Shown: positions 9,431 through 18,583 of the stretch, in pieces
Layout of the letters: each line of letters begins with the position of its first letter
Numbering within the stretch: position 1 is the stretch's first letter
Origin: JAHELQ01 sp964491915
Lineage (GTDB): Bacteria; Acidobacteriota; Aminicenantia; UBA2199
DNA: 64,000 nt
Assembly: GCA_964491915.1 (NCBI GenBank)
Contig: CAZBHS010000025.1
Location: forward strand, 1-64,000
Reading direction: 5' to 3'
The notes under the pieces: model-generated
The model's database searches: none
The model's input: only the letters and a program-made list of their open reading frames with translations
What the model was told of the DNA's origin: nothing
Program-made: the position numbers and the translations under genes

Positions 9431-10431
9431 AACAAGATCTCCTTCCCGCGATTCTTGATCGACGTTTCGGCGGCTTCCAGAATCGACACCACATCGAGAC
9501 CGCTCTTCCAGGTGGACACAGGTTCCCGTCCATCGCGAATGGCGGAGGTGAAGTCTTCGGCCACGCCTTTGAGAGCCTCTTTGTTTTCCAGTTTGGGGAT
9601 GTAAATGTCGCCCACCCGGTAATCCACCAACATTTTGTTCTTTTCCTCTTCGTTTCTAACCTCGAAGCCGGTGTCATACACTTTCACTTTTTCGGTGGGC
9701 TCCACATCGTCGAACACGATCATCTTTTTGGTGCCGCCGATGAGAATCCGGCGGATTTTTACCGGCGATGTCCAGGAGGAGGTGAAATGGGCCACCATGG
9801 TGGACTGGAAATTCAATGTCAGATACGCGATGTTCTCCAGGTTGTTGCCGGTATGGGACACGCCTGTGGCAATCACGCTGTGAGGATATTCGTCCGTCAA
9901 ATGCATGAGGATGGAGATATCGTGGGGCGCCAGATCCCAGACAACGTTGATGTCGCTCTGGAACAATCCCAAATTAATGCGGGTGGAATCAAAATAGCGT
10001 ATATCGCCCAATTCGCCGTTCTTTACAATGTCCCTTATCTTACTGACGGCCCCGGTGTAGAGGAAGGTGTGATCCACCATCAGGACCTTCCCTTTGGAGG
10101 AGGCGATATCGATCAATTCCTGGGCCTCGCTCTTCAAGCGGGTCATCGGCTTTTCCAACAACACGTGTTTGCCGGCCAATAACGAACGGCGGGCGATATC
10201 GTAATGGAACGACACCGGCAGGGCGATGACAACCGCATCGATCCCTGTATCATCGATGATGGCTGCGGCATCGGTGGACACCTCGAGGGAAGGATACATC
10301 TGCTTCGCTTTTTTTACGCGCTCGGGATTTACATCCACAACCCGTTTCACAGTGCACCCCTCGGTATTGAAAAAATTCCTTACCAAATTGGGTCCCCAAT
10401 ATCCAAAACCGAATACTCCAATAGTTATCAT
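9427..10431 (-). CDS. wlbA: Gfo/Idh/MocA NAD-dependent sugar dehydrogenase (WlbA/WbpB-like)
   Basis: A longer reading frame extends to 10518, but the Met at 10431 is chosen because AAGGAG lies nine bases before it and because the Rossmann strand (MITIGVFGFGYWGPNLV) then starts at residue 1. The 334-residue product has the GxGxxG dinucleotide loop, the AGKHVLLEKPM lysine motif and the WDLAPHDISIL histidine motif that define Gfo/Idh/MocA enzymes. Members with GYWGPNLVRNF and downstream acetyltransferase/aminotransferase partners oxidise the 3-hydroxyl of UDP-N-acetylglucosaminuronate. It is the first gene of the wlb-like unit, preceded by a strong promoter containing a palindrome (10491-10518), and overlaps wlbB by 4 bp. 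Confidence 0.85.
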   Translation of the reverse strand: MITIGVFGFGYWGPNLVRNFFNTEGCTVKRVVDVNPERVKKAKQMYPSLEVSTDAAAIIDDTGIDAVVIALPVSFHYDIARRSLLAGKHVLLEKPMTRLKSEAQELIDIASSKGKVLMVDHTFLYTGAVSKIRDIVKNGELGDIRYFDSTRINLGLFQSDINVVWDLAPHDISILMHLTDEYPHSVIATGVSHTGNNLENIAYLTLNFQSTMVAHFTSSWTSPVKIRRILIGGTKKMIVFDDVEPTEKVKVYDTGFEVRNEEEKNKMLVDYRVGDIYIPKLENKEALKGVAEDFTSAIRDGREPVSTWKSGLDVVSILEAAETSIKNRGKEILL

Positions 10432-10490
10432 ATTATAAAACTCCTTATTGATTCCGTCACTAACGACCTGAAAATCAAGGTTTAGATGAA

Positions 10491-10518
10491 ATTTTACACA
10501 ATTGACACAGAATGTCAA
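10491..10518 (-). promoter_or_regulatory. Sigma70-type promoter with embedded palindrome, wlbA operon
   Basis: On the minus strand TTGACA (10513-10518) and TAAAAT (10491-10496) are 16 bp apart, about 60 bp before the wlbA start. The -35 box is one arm of a perfect palindrome TTGACA-N5-TGTCAA (10502-10518), so a bound repressor would block polymerase. The same palindrome core occurs at 6424-6438. Confidence 0.6.
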
Positions 10519-10529
10519 CGGCGCAACGG

Positions 10530-10991
10530 CTACTTCTGCTCTCCGTCGATAAATTCGAGGGTTTCCAACACCTTCCCGTTTTCATCCCATTTTGTCCAGG
10601 TCCCATGCTTCTTACCGTCTTTGTACCGCCCCTCTTCCTTTTTCCGGCCATTCTCGTAAAAACTGACATACCGGCCGTGCCAATCTTCATTGGTGTTGAT
10701 TTCAACCTCGTCTTTCACCTGGCCGCTGGAGTACCAGCTCACATGTTTACTGCCTCTGGGTCCGGTTGGTTCCCGGTCGCTTTTCATCCGGCTCCGCCGC
10801 TGCATAAAATCCCCCGGCTGCGCCACCTGCTTGCTGGCGGGAGCGGTCTTAAGTTTTTTCCGGCAGGCATCGAGCTCAACCTTCAATTGTTCATTTTCTT
10901 TTTTCAAGGCTTGAATCTCTTCGTCGGAAGAGGAGGAGCCGCAGCCCAGAAGCCCTATCATCAAAAAACACGCCATCATGATTTGTTTCAT
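10530..10991 (-). CDS. Small lipoprotein with coiled coil and MORN-type repeats
   Basis: The start at 10991 is preferred over two upstream in-frame starts (11009, 11006) because GGAG lies nine bases before it and MKQIMMACFLMIGLLGC then gives a textbook lipoprotein signal with cysteine in the lipobox (LLGC) at about residue 17. Next come a serine-rich linker, a predicted coiled coil (EEIQALKKENEQLKVELDA) and, in the C-terminal half, two or three imperfect MORN/YwqK-like repeats with the pattern W-Y-x-S/E-N-G-x-x-K-x-E-x-x-x-x-x-G-K-x-H-G (YENGRKKEEGRYKDGKKHGT). It probably sits in the periplasm or outer membrane as a structural or interaction protein; no enzyme signature is present. It has its own promoter and is followed by the wlbA promoter. 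Confidence 0.75.
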   Translation of the reverse strand: MKQIMMACFLMIGLLGCGSSSSDEEIQALKKENEQLKVELDACRKKLKTAPASKQVAQPGDFMQRRSRMKSDREPTGPRGSKHVSWYSSGQVKDEVEINTNEDWHGRYVSFYENGRKKEEGRYKDGKKHGTWTKWDENGKVLETLEFIDGEQK

Positions 10992-11040
10992 CTCGTTCGT
11001 CTCCATCACATTCTAATAGATTAAATATATAACTGAATAG

Positions 11041-11069
11041 TATATACCCCATTTTTATTCTGGATTCAA
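11041..11069 (-). promoter_or_regulatory. Sigma70-type promoter for the MORN lipoprotein gene
   Basis: TTGAAT (11064-11069) and TATATA (11041-11046) on the minus strand are 17 bp apart and about 50 bp upstream of the lipoprotein start. The match to consensus is good and nothing else nearby needs it. Confidence 0.5.
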
Positions 11070-11116
11070 GAATAAAGGAAAGAAAGGGGCAGGCGCCTGT
11101 TAGAAGACAGAACAGC

Positions 11117-11141
11117 CCGCCACAACCTGACGTTGTGGCGG
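11117..11141 (-). terminator. Strong hairpin downstream of the first subtilase gene
   Basis: CCGCCACAAC and GTTGTGGCGG form a perfect 10-bp stem with a 5-base loop, 31 bp past the protease stop. The following minus-strand sequence is only moderately T-rich (GCTGTTCTGTCTTCT), so it is a terminator or mRNA 3'-end stabiliser. Confidence 0.55.
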
Positions 11142-11171
11142 ACAGCTCTCTATTGATTGAATTTTTCTTTT

Positions 11172-14100
11172 TTAACGGCCGAAATAGCCCCGTCCCGCTT
11201 TTTCTCCATTGGCTTTTAACTTGTAAGCAAGGAAATCGTAGTAGCCGGGCGTTGTGACGAACGACATGCTCATGCCGCCGATGACAAAACCACCGTCCGC
11301 GGTTTGGGACGCCGACAAGCACACATCATCGAGTGTGCCGCCAAGGTATTTATCCCATTCAACCACTCCGACGGAACTCAATTTGCAGACATAAAAATCA
11401 TTGCCGCCATGGGTATAGGTGTCGCTGCATCCCGCAATAAAATAACCACTATCCGCCGACTGGACAACAGAATAGGCGTCTTCCCAATTGGCTCCGCCGT
11501 AATTCTGATTCCAGGTGACATTACCGGATGCATCGAGATGGTACAGTTGCATATCAAAGGATCCGTTAGAGGTGGAATCCCCCATTCCGGCAATTACATA
11601 GCCTCCGCCGGAACAGGAAAAGACCTGCCCGCCGCCGGGCGTCAAATTCCAGGCCCATTCAGAACCGGCGCCGCCATAATTCTTGCGCCAGATTTTGTCG
11701 CCGCTGGAATTGATTTTATAGACAAGAAAATCAGTGGGTCCTGTGCAGAATGAAGCGGTGTCGCCAAATAACACATAGCCTCCGTCTGAAGTGCAACAAA
11801 CCGACGTGCCCACATCGTTCTCAGTGCCGCCAAAGTTCTTGCGCCAGATTTTCTTACCGGTGGAATCCAATTTGTATACCAGAAAATCGATCCCTCCATT
11901 GGTGAATGAATAGGTCTGCCCCATCAAGATAAAACCGCCGTCCGGCGTCTCCCTAATGCAATGGGCCCGATCATCCAGAGTACCGCCGAAATTCATGCGC
12001 CACATCTTGTTCCCACTGCTATTCAATTTGTATACCAGGAAATCTTCCCCTCCATTGGTAAAGGATACAGTATAACCAGCCAACACGTAGCCGCCGTCGG
12101 AGGTCTGGCGAATGCAGAGGCAATAATCATCCCTGATACCGCCGAAATTTCGCCGCCATTCAACAACGCCCCTGTTGGTCAGTTTGTAGACCAAAAAGTC
12201 GTAACCGCCTAAGGTGTAGGAGTCGGAATAGCCGGCGAAGATATACCCGCCGTCCGACGTTTGGGTAATGGAATACCCCACATCATCGTATCCGGCTGTG
12301 GGAGTAAAATTTTCGATGCTGAAATAACCGTCGGTTTCAGATTCCGACACCCCATCGGTGGTGCTGATCTTGATTTTGCCCATGGTGGTTACATTATTGG
12401 GAATGGTCCACTGATAAGAACCGGTGTTGGCCACCTCGCCAATGGAAATGTACGTGCTACCGCCATCCACCGAATAGGCTAAATCCACCACCGGTACATT
12501 GGTCCCGGCGGTGTCCCAGGTGATGTAGGCGTAATCCGTCACATATAGAGTCTCTCCACCGGACGGATAGGTTATTTCAAACACTGTGGGAGCGTCCGCC
12601 CGAAGCGCGTACCAGGCATTGAGCCTCCCGCCGGTGACACACAAACCATCCAGAGCGACCAGCGGATCCGCGTTCAGCAAAATCCTGTAGATCCACGACT
12701 TCATGCTCTCCGCCGGATACGCCTCGGCGATCAAAGCGACAGTTCCCGCCACATGAGGCGTTGCCATCGATGTGCCGGACATGTACTCATATCCATAGGT
12801 GATGGCTGTTCCGATGCCCACATTATCAATGATCCAACCTTTGTTGCGATACCCCAGATAATTGTAGTCGGTATCATCGGTGGTGATATGGAACCGGAAG
12901 CGGAACTGAGTCGTTTTGTAAGCGTCCGGTACCTCGTACACATGCTTCATGTAATAGTAACCATAACCGGAGTACAACGTCTCGAGGGCAGCCAGCGTCG
13001 TCCATGTCGAGCCTCCGTCGTTTGAGATGTCCACATGCGCCGTGTCATTGGTAATAAAATAATCCAACTGGAATCCGCCGTCGAATCCAAGGTACACCGT
13101 CTGTCCCGCATAACCGGACAAATCGATATCGCTCGCCGTCGCCAACCAGGTATCGGTATTGTGACCATACCCGGCGGCTGGACTATCGCTCCAGAAGTTA
13201 CCATAGCTCATATCCCAGAAATAGGTCTCCAGGTCTGAGGTGATACCCCACACATCGCCGGTTCCGCCGTGGCTCCACAAGCCGCTTCCACTTTCCATGT
13301 CATCATAAAAGATATCGCCTGCCGCCGGCACATACGCCCCGGGGACAGTGCTCAGAATGTTGACTCCCGGAGCGCCTATATCGACGGTGGCGGCGCCGTA
13401 GTTGTGCCCGGCGAACGCATCGTCGTGATCGGTCGAGGTTACCGCGATAATGGAATCAAGATCATAAGACGACGGATAGTGGGGCAATGTATCATTGTCC
13501 GTCCCGTCGTTTCCGGCGGCCGCGCAAAACACGATCCCCACATCCCCGGCAGCTTCGATGGCGTCTTCCAACAAAGCGTTATAGCCGGCTCCGCCCCACG
13601 AGGCGTTAATGGCAACGACATTCTGCCCGTAATTGGCCTTTTGATCGATGGCATATTCGATACACTCGATGGAGAAATCGTCATATCCGCTTCCACCGGC
13701 ATCGTCAAACATCTTGAGAGCCATCAGGCTCACCGTCCAATTCACACCCGAAACGCCGATGCTATTGTCGCCGACAGCGCCGATCGTGCCTCCTACATGG
13801 GTTCCATGACTATGAACCCCCATGGGATCGGTATCCGGCGTCAAACCATCCACGCCTGCGGGATCGATGCCATAGATGTCGTCGATATACCCGTTCCCAT
13901 CATCATCGACTCCTGCGGTTCCCGCCGCTTCAGCCGCGTTGGTCCACATATTGCTCTGTAGATCGGTGTGGTTGTAATCGATACCTGTATCGATCACCGC
14001 CACAATCACATCCGACCCCCCTTTGCTGTAATGCCAGGCCTCGGAGGCGTCGATATCCGCATCCAGAGTTCCTCCGGTTTGGCCCGTATTGTGCAGGGCC

Positions 14101-14498
14101 CATTGATAATCATAATACGGATCATTCGGGGTGGAACGAAAATCTCTTCGATAATTGGGGGAAGCTACCACCACAGCGGGATCCCGGTTGATAGCAGACA
14201 GCATCTGCTCCGTGGAACTCCCGGAAGACAGCAGCACGTAATTGTGCCCCGAACGCTTCGAAAGCACCCTAAAGTACTTTTTGACCACCATGCTATTACG
14301 CGAGGCGATTTGATTCACCGCGTCCACAGACACACCTTTAACAAATTTTACTAATATCTCCCCCTCTGCATAGGGCAAAACAACGGCGTCTCCGCCGATA
14401 TAATCCCTAGCGTCTCCCGACCGGTGGCCGCTGGAAAACAGCGTAAATCCCAGCAGGAGAAACAATACAACGATAGTATGCGTTGATTTTCTAAACAT
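11172..14498 (-). CDS. Secreted subtilisin-family (S8) protease with seven C-terminal repeats, paralog 1
   Basis: Start 14498 is chosen over 14531 because AGGAGG precedes it and MFRKSTHTIVVLFLLLGFTL then forms the signal peptide. The 1,108-residue precursor has an I9-like propeptide (EGEILVKFVKGV through PNYRR, about 45-120) and a subtilase domain with the full triad: Asp in AVIDTGIDYNHTDL (~168), His in HSHGTHVGGT (~230), Ser in GTSMATPHVAG (~577), and the oxyanion Asn in INASWGG. A ~190-residue insertion (FYDDMESGSGLW to GWIIDNVGIG) lies between the Asn and Ser blocks, where other subtilases may hold a PA domain. Residues ~636-722 form a Kre9/KNH-like Ig module and ~730-1108 seven repeats with W-R-x-N-F-G-G. 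It is probably exported by the type II system encoded downstream (inference). Confidence 0.9.
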   Translation of the reverse strand: MFRKSTHTIVVLFLLLGFTLFSSGHRSGDARDYIGGDAVVLPYAEGEILVKFVKGVSVDAVNQIASRNSMVVKKYFRVLSKRSGHNYVLLSSGSSTEQMLSAINRDPAVVVASPNYRRDFRSTPNDPYYDYQWALHNTGQTGGTLDADIDASEAWHYSKGGSDVIVAVIDTGIDYNHTDLQSNMWTNAAEAAGTAGVDDDGNGYIDDIYGIDPAGVDGLTPDTDPMGVHSHGTHVGGTIGAVGDNSIGVSGVNWTVSLMALKMFDDAGGSGYDDFSIECIEYAIDQKANYGQNVVAINASWGGAGYNALLEDAIEAAGDVGIVFCAAAGNDGTDNDTLPHYPSSYDLDSIIAVTSTDHDDAFAGHNYGAATVDIGAPGVNILSTVPGAYVPAAGDIFYDDMESGSGLWSHGGTGDVWGITSDLETYFWDMSYGNFWSDSPAAGYGHNTDTWLATASDIDLSGYAGQTVYLGFDGGFQLDYFITNDTAHVDISNDGGSTWTTLAALETLYSGYGYYYMKHVYEVPDAYKTTQFRFRFHITTDDTDYNYLGYRNKGWIIDNVGIGTAITYGYEYMSGTSMATPHVAGTVALIAEAYPAESMKSWIYRILLNADPLVALDGLCVTGGRLNAWYALRADAPTVFEITYPSGGETLYVTDYAYITWDTAGTNVPVVDLAYSVDGGSTYISIGEVANTGSYQWTIPNNVTTMGKIKISTTDGVSESETDGYFSIENFTPTAGYDDVGYSITQTSDGGYIFAGYSDSYTLGGYDFLVYKLTNRGVVEWRRNFGGIRDDYCLCIRQTSDGGYVLAGYTVSFTNGGEDFLVYKLNSSGNKMWRMNFGGTLDDRAHCIRETPDGGFILMGQTYSFTNGGIDFLVYKLDSTGKKIWRKNFGGTENDVGTSVCCTSDGGYVLFGDTASFCTGPTDFLVYKINSSGDKIWRKNYGGAGSEWAWNLTPGGGQVFSCSGGGYVIAGMGDSTSNGSFDMQLYHLDASGNVTWNQNYGGANWEDAYSVVQSADSGYFIAGCSDTYTHGGNDFYVCKLSSVGVVEWDKYLGGTLDDVCLSASQTADGGFVIGGMSMSFVTTPGYYDFLAYKLKANGEKAGRGYFGR

Positions 14499-14781
14499 AC
14501 TCCCTCCTAAACGTTGGGTTATATATCCCATTCGATTTTTGTGCTCTCAATTATCCCCTTATCATTCTCAGTCGATTAATTAGAAACAAGAATCCAACCG
14601 CCGGAGGCAAAAGCAATGGGCAACATCAACGGATACAGCTATCCCTTTTTTCTTAAATCAAACCGTCATTCACAGGCCATCTTCCCACTTGTAACCAATC
14701 GACCCCTATAGATACAATACTATCTAAAAATCAATTTTTTTCAACTTCAAAGAAAAAAAACGGCAGGCTAAAAACAAGATA

Positions 14782-16937
14782 TCAGTCTAAAATTCTATCG
14801 AGAATCGCGATCCTATCCCTGATCTCATCATACAGCGGTACATCAATAGTATCAGACACTTCCAATGTTACTGCAAGTCCGTAAAACACTTCTTCATCCA
14901 ACGAATTCGCATCCTCTCTACAGATAACAGGTATTATCAAGTTATCGCCATCGCTCAATTCCCTAATTTGTTTTTTTCCTTCCAATATCTCGTGCTGAAC
15001 GGTTCCATTTTTTACTTGATGCCCATCAGCCTCTTTTCTATTTACTGCACATTTACTCTTACTCTGTTCTATATCCAAACAAAGCGAAGCTTTTCTATAT
15101 TTTCTATTACCAGGATTGATGGGGCTAAACCATGCAAGAGTGACAATTAACCGCCTTATCTCCTTTAAATCTTTGAGACAGGGAGGCAATGGTAGAAAAA
15201 ACTCGTGCCTTTCATCCTTTTTTATAACACCATAACCGATTGTTGTTGCCCGTTGAGCGGTACATTCCAGGACACGATCGAACTCGGGATCTCCAAATCC
15301 AAGATACCGCGCAAATCGCCTCTTCCTTTTAGAATTTCCCGCCCGATTCGGCAAATACGTCTCCAATATCTGACGATTCCGCCCCCAAGAGGCGCCATGA
15401 ACCAACAATGCCTTGACAATCACAGCCACGTTCGCGTCCGGTATGGAATGACGATATCTTTCATTTAGATCTTGTAACACTTCAAATATCCGCCCGGCAT
15501 TTCTTGTGGCCAGCGCCGCCGCATTACTCGTACCTCTTGAATAACAAAACCTGTTTATTTCGCCGGGACTTGTAGAAACCGAAGCAACTTTTTGCCCCGG
15601 GGCGCTAACAGCTCCCGAGGGTATATAGACCGTCTTTTCTTGCATGGAAGCTTCAAAAAGCTGCCGCCCTCCGGGGATATAGATTTCAGGTTTGATCGAA
15701 TTTCTAAAGCCGAGACCAACTGCCGTAACCGGAGACATTAGCCGATGTTCCGGCAAAATATCAATCCGATTCCCTATATTCGTATTTGAAGACTGATCTG
15801 AATGGACAGCTCCGACTGTTATCGAATTTATTGAATCCGCGGGAGAGAATATCCGCCGGTTCCGAATATTAGCATCTATATATTCTATTGTTTGTCGCGC
15901 CAACTCATCGGAAGACAATTCATTAATTTTCGACAGCGGCAACTTGAGCTCTATTTCTTCAACGATATTCCCTGCGCTCACACAAAAGAGGACCTGGTAC
16001 TTATAGGACAACCAATCCAACAATCTAGCGGTTGAGCTTAACTGATTAAAAAACATTTTTGTGGGATCACCGATAGATAAGTTGATAATTTTTATTGATG
16101 GAGCTACGGGTGGCTCAGTCCCATCGCCTTCAAAAATACGGCGAACAGATCGTTCAATAATATCTTCTATGAAGAATTCGTCCGGGACCTCCTCCCGATT
16201 GTCGAATTGATTCGGTCACATTATCGGCCGAAACCAAAGCTCAATTTCAAAAGAAATTTTTGAAGCTGACCCAAGTTTCAAATCTATTTCGTCTTGCCAA
16301 TACTTTTCAACCCCTGTTTCGCGCACTCTATCCCTGATATCCCAGGGGCGAATCGTTTTTAGGTGCTCAAAAACAATCGACCGCTAATTTTCCTGGATTT
16401 GCAATCAGCTATAACTGCATTAATTTTATTTATAATTTCATCACTAACATTTGCAAAGTCTTTCGGAACATATTTGCCAAACTCCTCAATATCATCTCTT
16501 TGCAACATTCCGTCTTTATCTATGAACGTTCTTTCCTTGAGTTCTTCCCAAATTGACCTGGAGCTTTTCTTATCAAGTCCTTCAATTTCCATAAATAGTG
16601 TCTTATTTATTTTGGGAGTTAAATAGAAATGATGGTCAGCGTCAATATCATCGGCATCAATTTCAGCGAGCCATTCCATACCTTCTATCGCCCTAACAGC
16701 ACGCTCAAAGTCCTCTATTCGTCCCACTGTTTCTAATACAAGAACATATTCCGGCTCAACACCTTCAGTACTGTCTGTAATAGAACAATTCATCATGGAT
16801 TCAAATTGCTGGCTTAGCCTGTCCTTAATTAGATTTTGGGTAGGGTAATGATAAGGATCTTGAAAGGGAAAACTTCTATTTTGTTTTCTAGTCGCTTGCT
16901 TAGGTTCTGTAAAAATAAGAAGTGGGCGTTCCGCCAC
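14782..16937 (-). pseudogene. ietS: Decayed ietS-like subtilase (partner of the ietA-like ATPase)
   Basis: Read from a GTG at 16937 with a GGAGGTG site 15 bp past ietA, the frame gives a good N-terminal domain (ERPLLIFTEPKQATRKQNRS ... EPEYVLVLETVGRIEDFERA) and stops at 16359. Coding potential resumes in another frame at ~16368 (EHLKTIRPWDIRDRVRETGV ... SFEIELWFR), hits a TGA at 16216-16218, and continues in the same frame (NREEVPDEFFIEDIIERSVR, then IKIINLSIGDP, LLDWLSYKYQVLFCVSAGN) to the serine block YSRGTSNAAALATRNA and a normal stop at 14782. Comparison with the family layout indicates a short deletion with frameshift near 16368 and a larger one near 16216 that removed the catalytic Asp and His blocks. 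The gene therefore cannot encode an active protease. The locus looks AT-richer than its neighbours, consistent with horizontal transfer. Confidence 0.85.
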
Positions 16938-16951
16938 TTTTCACCTCCGGT

Positions 16952-17923
16952 TTATTCTTGGGTATTCTTGGGGGAAAAACGTTTTTGCCATTGGGTGACT
17001 TTAGCGGAAACGATGGCCTTGGCGTTATCTTGTTTTCTATTCAAGACCGCTTGTCTCACTATATCTGTACAAAAGTCCTCAACTTCGGCAAAGCTTGCTC
17101 CAGCCAATTTTTCGGAAAGGGACTCGACACTATAATTAAAATTTACTCCAGTTCTTTTTAAAAATTGATTAAAAAAGGCCTGAACCTGTTTTTTTGTGGG
17201 GGATTTCAATTCCACTCTCAATTGAAATCTTCTCCATACAGCTCGATCAAGTAGCTCAGGGTGATTGCTTGCAGTGATCACGACCACGTAACTTGGCAAA
17301 CGGTCCATTTGCAAAAGCAATGAACTCACCACACGTTTAATCTCTCCAGTTTCTTTAGTATCTCCTCTTTCCTTTCCAATGGTATCAAATTCATCGAAAA
17401 ACAGAACGCAATTCCTCGTTTTTACAAAATCGAAAACCTTTTGGAGCCTTGAGGCCGTCTCCCCCAGAAAACTCCCAATTAGATTTTCATACCTGACGAT
17501 GAAAAGAGGATACATTAATTCTGTCGCAATAGCTTCTGCCAGACTTGTTTTTCCATTGCCCGGAGTTCCAGCCAACAGCACCCGGTGGCGTGGTTCGAGA
17601 CCATAAGACCTTAGAAGATCCGCTCGATGCTGTTCATAGACTAGTTCACGACATATATTGGAGGCATATTCGTCAAGGATTAAATCGTCAAAACTCTTAA
17701 GAGGGCTAATTTCAAAAACTAAATCCTTTGCTTCCCCATTAGGTCGAATAGCAAAATTATTTTTGTTTTGCCCATTAAGTGAAGACACCAGGCGATCAGC
17801 AAGGACATGATGCTTTTTGGCGCGTTCATCGGCGATCATGCTTTCAACCGTTTTATGGAATAAAACCATATCACCATGCTTTGCCGCCCGAACCAAACTA
17901 ATCAACAAATCTGCTTTTGCCAT
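16952..17923 (-). CDS. ietA: AAA+ ATPase, IetA-like
   Basis: The 323-residue protein has one complete AAA+ module: Walker A in LLAGTPGNGKTSLAEA (~125), Walker B in CVLFFDEFDTIGKERG (~180), sensor 1 in YVVVITASNHPELLD and the arginine-finger region AVWRRFQLRVEL. An N-terminal helical region of ~85 residues precedes it. The close fit to MoxR/FtsH-like small AAA proteins, and the adjacent S8 subtilase remnant on the same strand, identify it as the ATPase of an ietAS-type pair. Such pairs were described on Agrobacterium Ti plasmids as a toxin-antitoxin/incompatibility module and later counted among phage-defence systems. AGGA precedes the ATG and a sigma70-like promoter sits 43 bp upstream. The gene looks intact while its partner is destroyed, so it may be a surviving antitoxin. 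Confidence 0.8.
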   Translation of the reverse strand: MAKADLLISLVRAAKHGDMVLFHKTVESMIADERAKKHHVLADRLVSSLNGQNKNNFAIRPNGEAKDLVFEISPLKSFDDLILDEYASNICRELVYEQHRADLLRSYGLEPRHRVLLAGTPGNGKTSLAEAIATELMYPLFIVRYENLIGSFLGETASRLQKVFDFVKTRNCVLFFDEFDTIGKERGDTKETGEIKRVVSSLLLQMDRLPSYVVVITASNHPELLDRAVWRRFQLRVELKSPTKKQVQAFFNQFLKRTGVNFNYSVESLSEKLAGASFAEVEDFCTDIVRQAVLNRKQDNAKAIVSAKVTQWQKRFSPKNTQE

Positions 17924-17965
17924 TTTTCCTAATAGTATTTACTAATAGTTTTTAAACCATGAATG

Positions 17966-17994
17966 ATTATACAAAAGAAGCCGGATATATACAA
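17966..17994 (-). promoter_or_regulatory. Sigma70-type promoter for ietA
   Basis: TTGTAT (17989-17994) and a perfect TATAAT (17966-17971) on the minus strand are 17 bp apart, giving a leader of about 35 bases. A direct repeat ACTATTAG lies between the -10 box and the start codon. Confidence 0.55.
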
Positions 17995-18387
17995 GCACCT
18001 CATCATCATGCCTCTCATGGAAAAAACACATCACGATCAAAATGTAATATTATATGCTCATCCAAGAAGTTAGGAGAAATATGAAGGAATTTGGTGGGGG
18101 TTTCAATGGGGACAAGCAATTATTTTGTTCCTCGAATCCGGCGAGAGTGTGTAGCGCTCGAGTAAAACGTATAATTTCCAGCCGTAGCTTACAACTCTCT
18201 TTGGTATAATACTAGAGATTTTCAGCCATTCATTTACCCTCGAGTTATCGAACCAGACTTTTTCGGAATCCCCGAAGGAAAATTGAAGAAAAATAACTAA
18301 AAAAATTATATGAATGCAAGAAAAACGTCTCGATTTGGGGCCAAACAGATAACTCGCCTGTCCCCATAATTTGTCTTGTCCCGGTTG
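17995..18387. other. Non-coding stretch between ietA promoter and palindrome array
   Basis: No open frame here has a ribosome site or family signature. The sequence is AT-rich with one GGGGACAGG 9-mer (minus strand, 18357-18365) immediately before the palindrome array. No tRNA or known RNA motif was recognised. Confidence 0.5.
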
Positions 18388-18583
18388 CCGTACAGATTGT
18401 ACGGTATGGCGTACTGCGGGTACGGATTGCCGTACAGATTGTACAGTATACCGTACTCCGGGTACGGGTTGCCGTACTCCGGGTACGGGAAGTGTTACAA
18501 ACGCCGTACACCGGGTACGGATGGCCGTACATTCTGTACGCCGCGCCGTACACCCGGTACGCCATACCGTACAATCTGTACGG
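18388..18583. repeat. Array of nine 17-bp palindromes (CCGTAC-N5-GTACGG) at 21-bp period
   Basis: Nine copies of CCGTAC-N5-GTACGG, some with one or two changed bases, start at 18388, 18409, 18430, 18451, 18472 and, after an extra 11 bp, at 18504, 18525, 18546 and 18567. Within each block the start-to-start distance is exactly 21 bp, or two helical turns. The N5 cores are agatt, tgcgg, agatt, tccgg, tccgg, then accgg, attct, acccg and aatct. The right-hand block is roughly the reverse complement of the left, so the whole array is also one large imperfect inverted repeat around 18495. It lies in the gap between divergent ietA and the DUF2339 gene. All six frames stay open through the array because its units lack stops, but the resulting seven-residue repeats have no protein-like features. 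A cooperative protein-binding site or a structured element is likely; the function is unknown. Confidence 0.9.

Noticed and set aside
9427..10518. 29-residue N-terminal extension of the wlbA-like dehydrogenase
   Set aside because: The extension runs over the operon promoter, has no ribosome site and precedes the natural Rossmann start; the Met at 10431 has AAGGAG.
12731..13961. Long plus-strand open frames antisense to the subtilases
   Set aside because: They mirror the GC-rich third-position pattern and repeats of the proteases, lack ribosome sites and encode no known domain.
14709..14726. Imperfect palindrome TAGATA-N6-TATCTA upstream of the first subtilase
   Set aside because: It lies in very AT-rich sequence, where such a palindrome is likely by chance, and no second copy was seen.
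18388..18583. CRISPR array or repeat-protein gene at the GTAC repeats
   Set aside because: Units are 17-bp palindromes with 4-bp linkers rather than repeats with ~30-bp unique spacers, and no cas genes are near. Open frames through it exist on both strands only because the unit lacks stops; they have no ribosome site.
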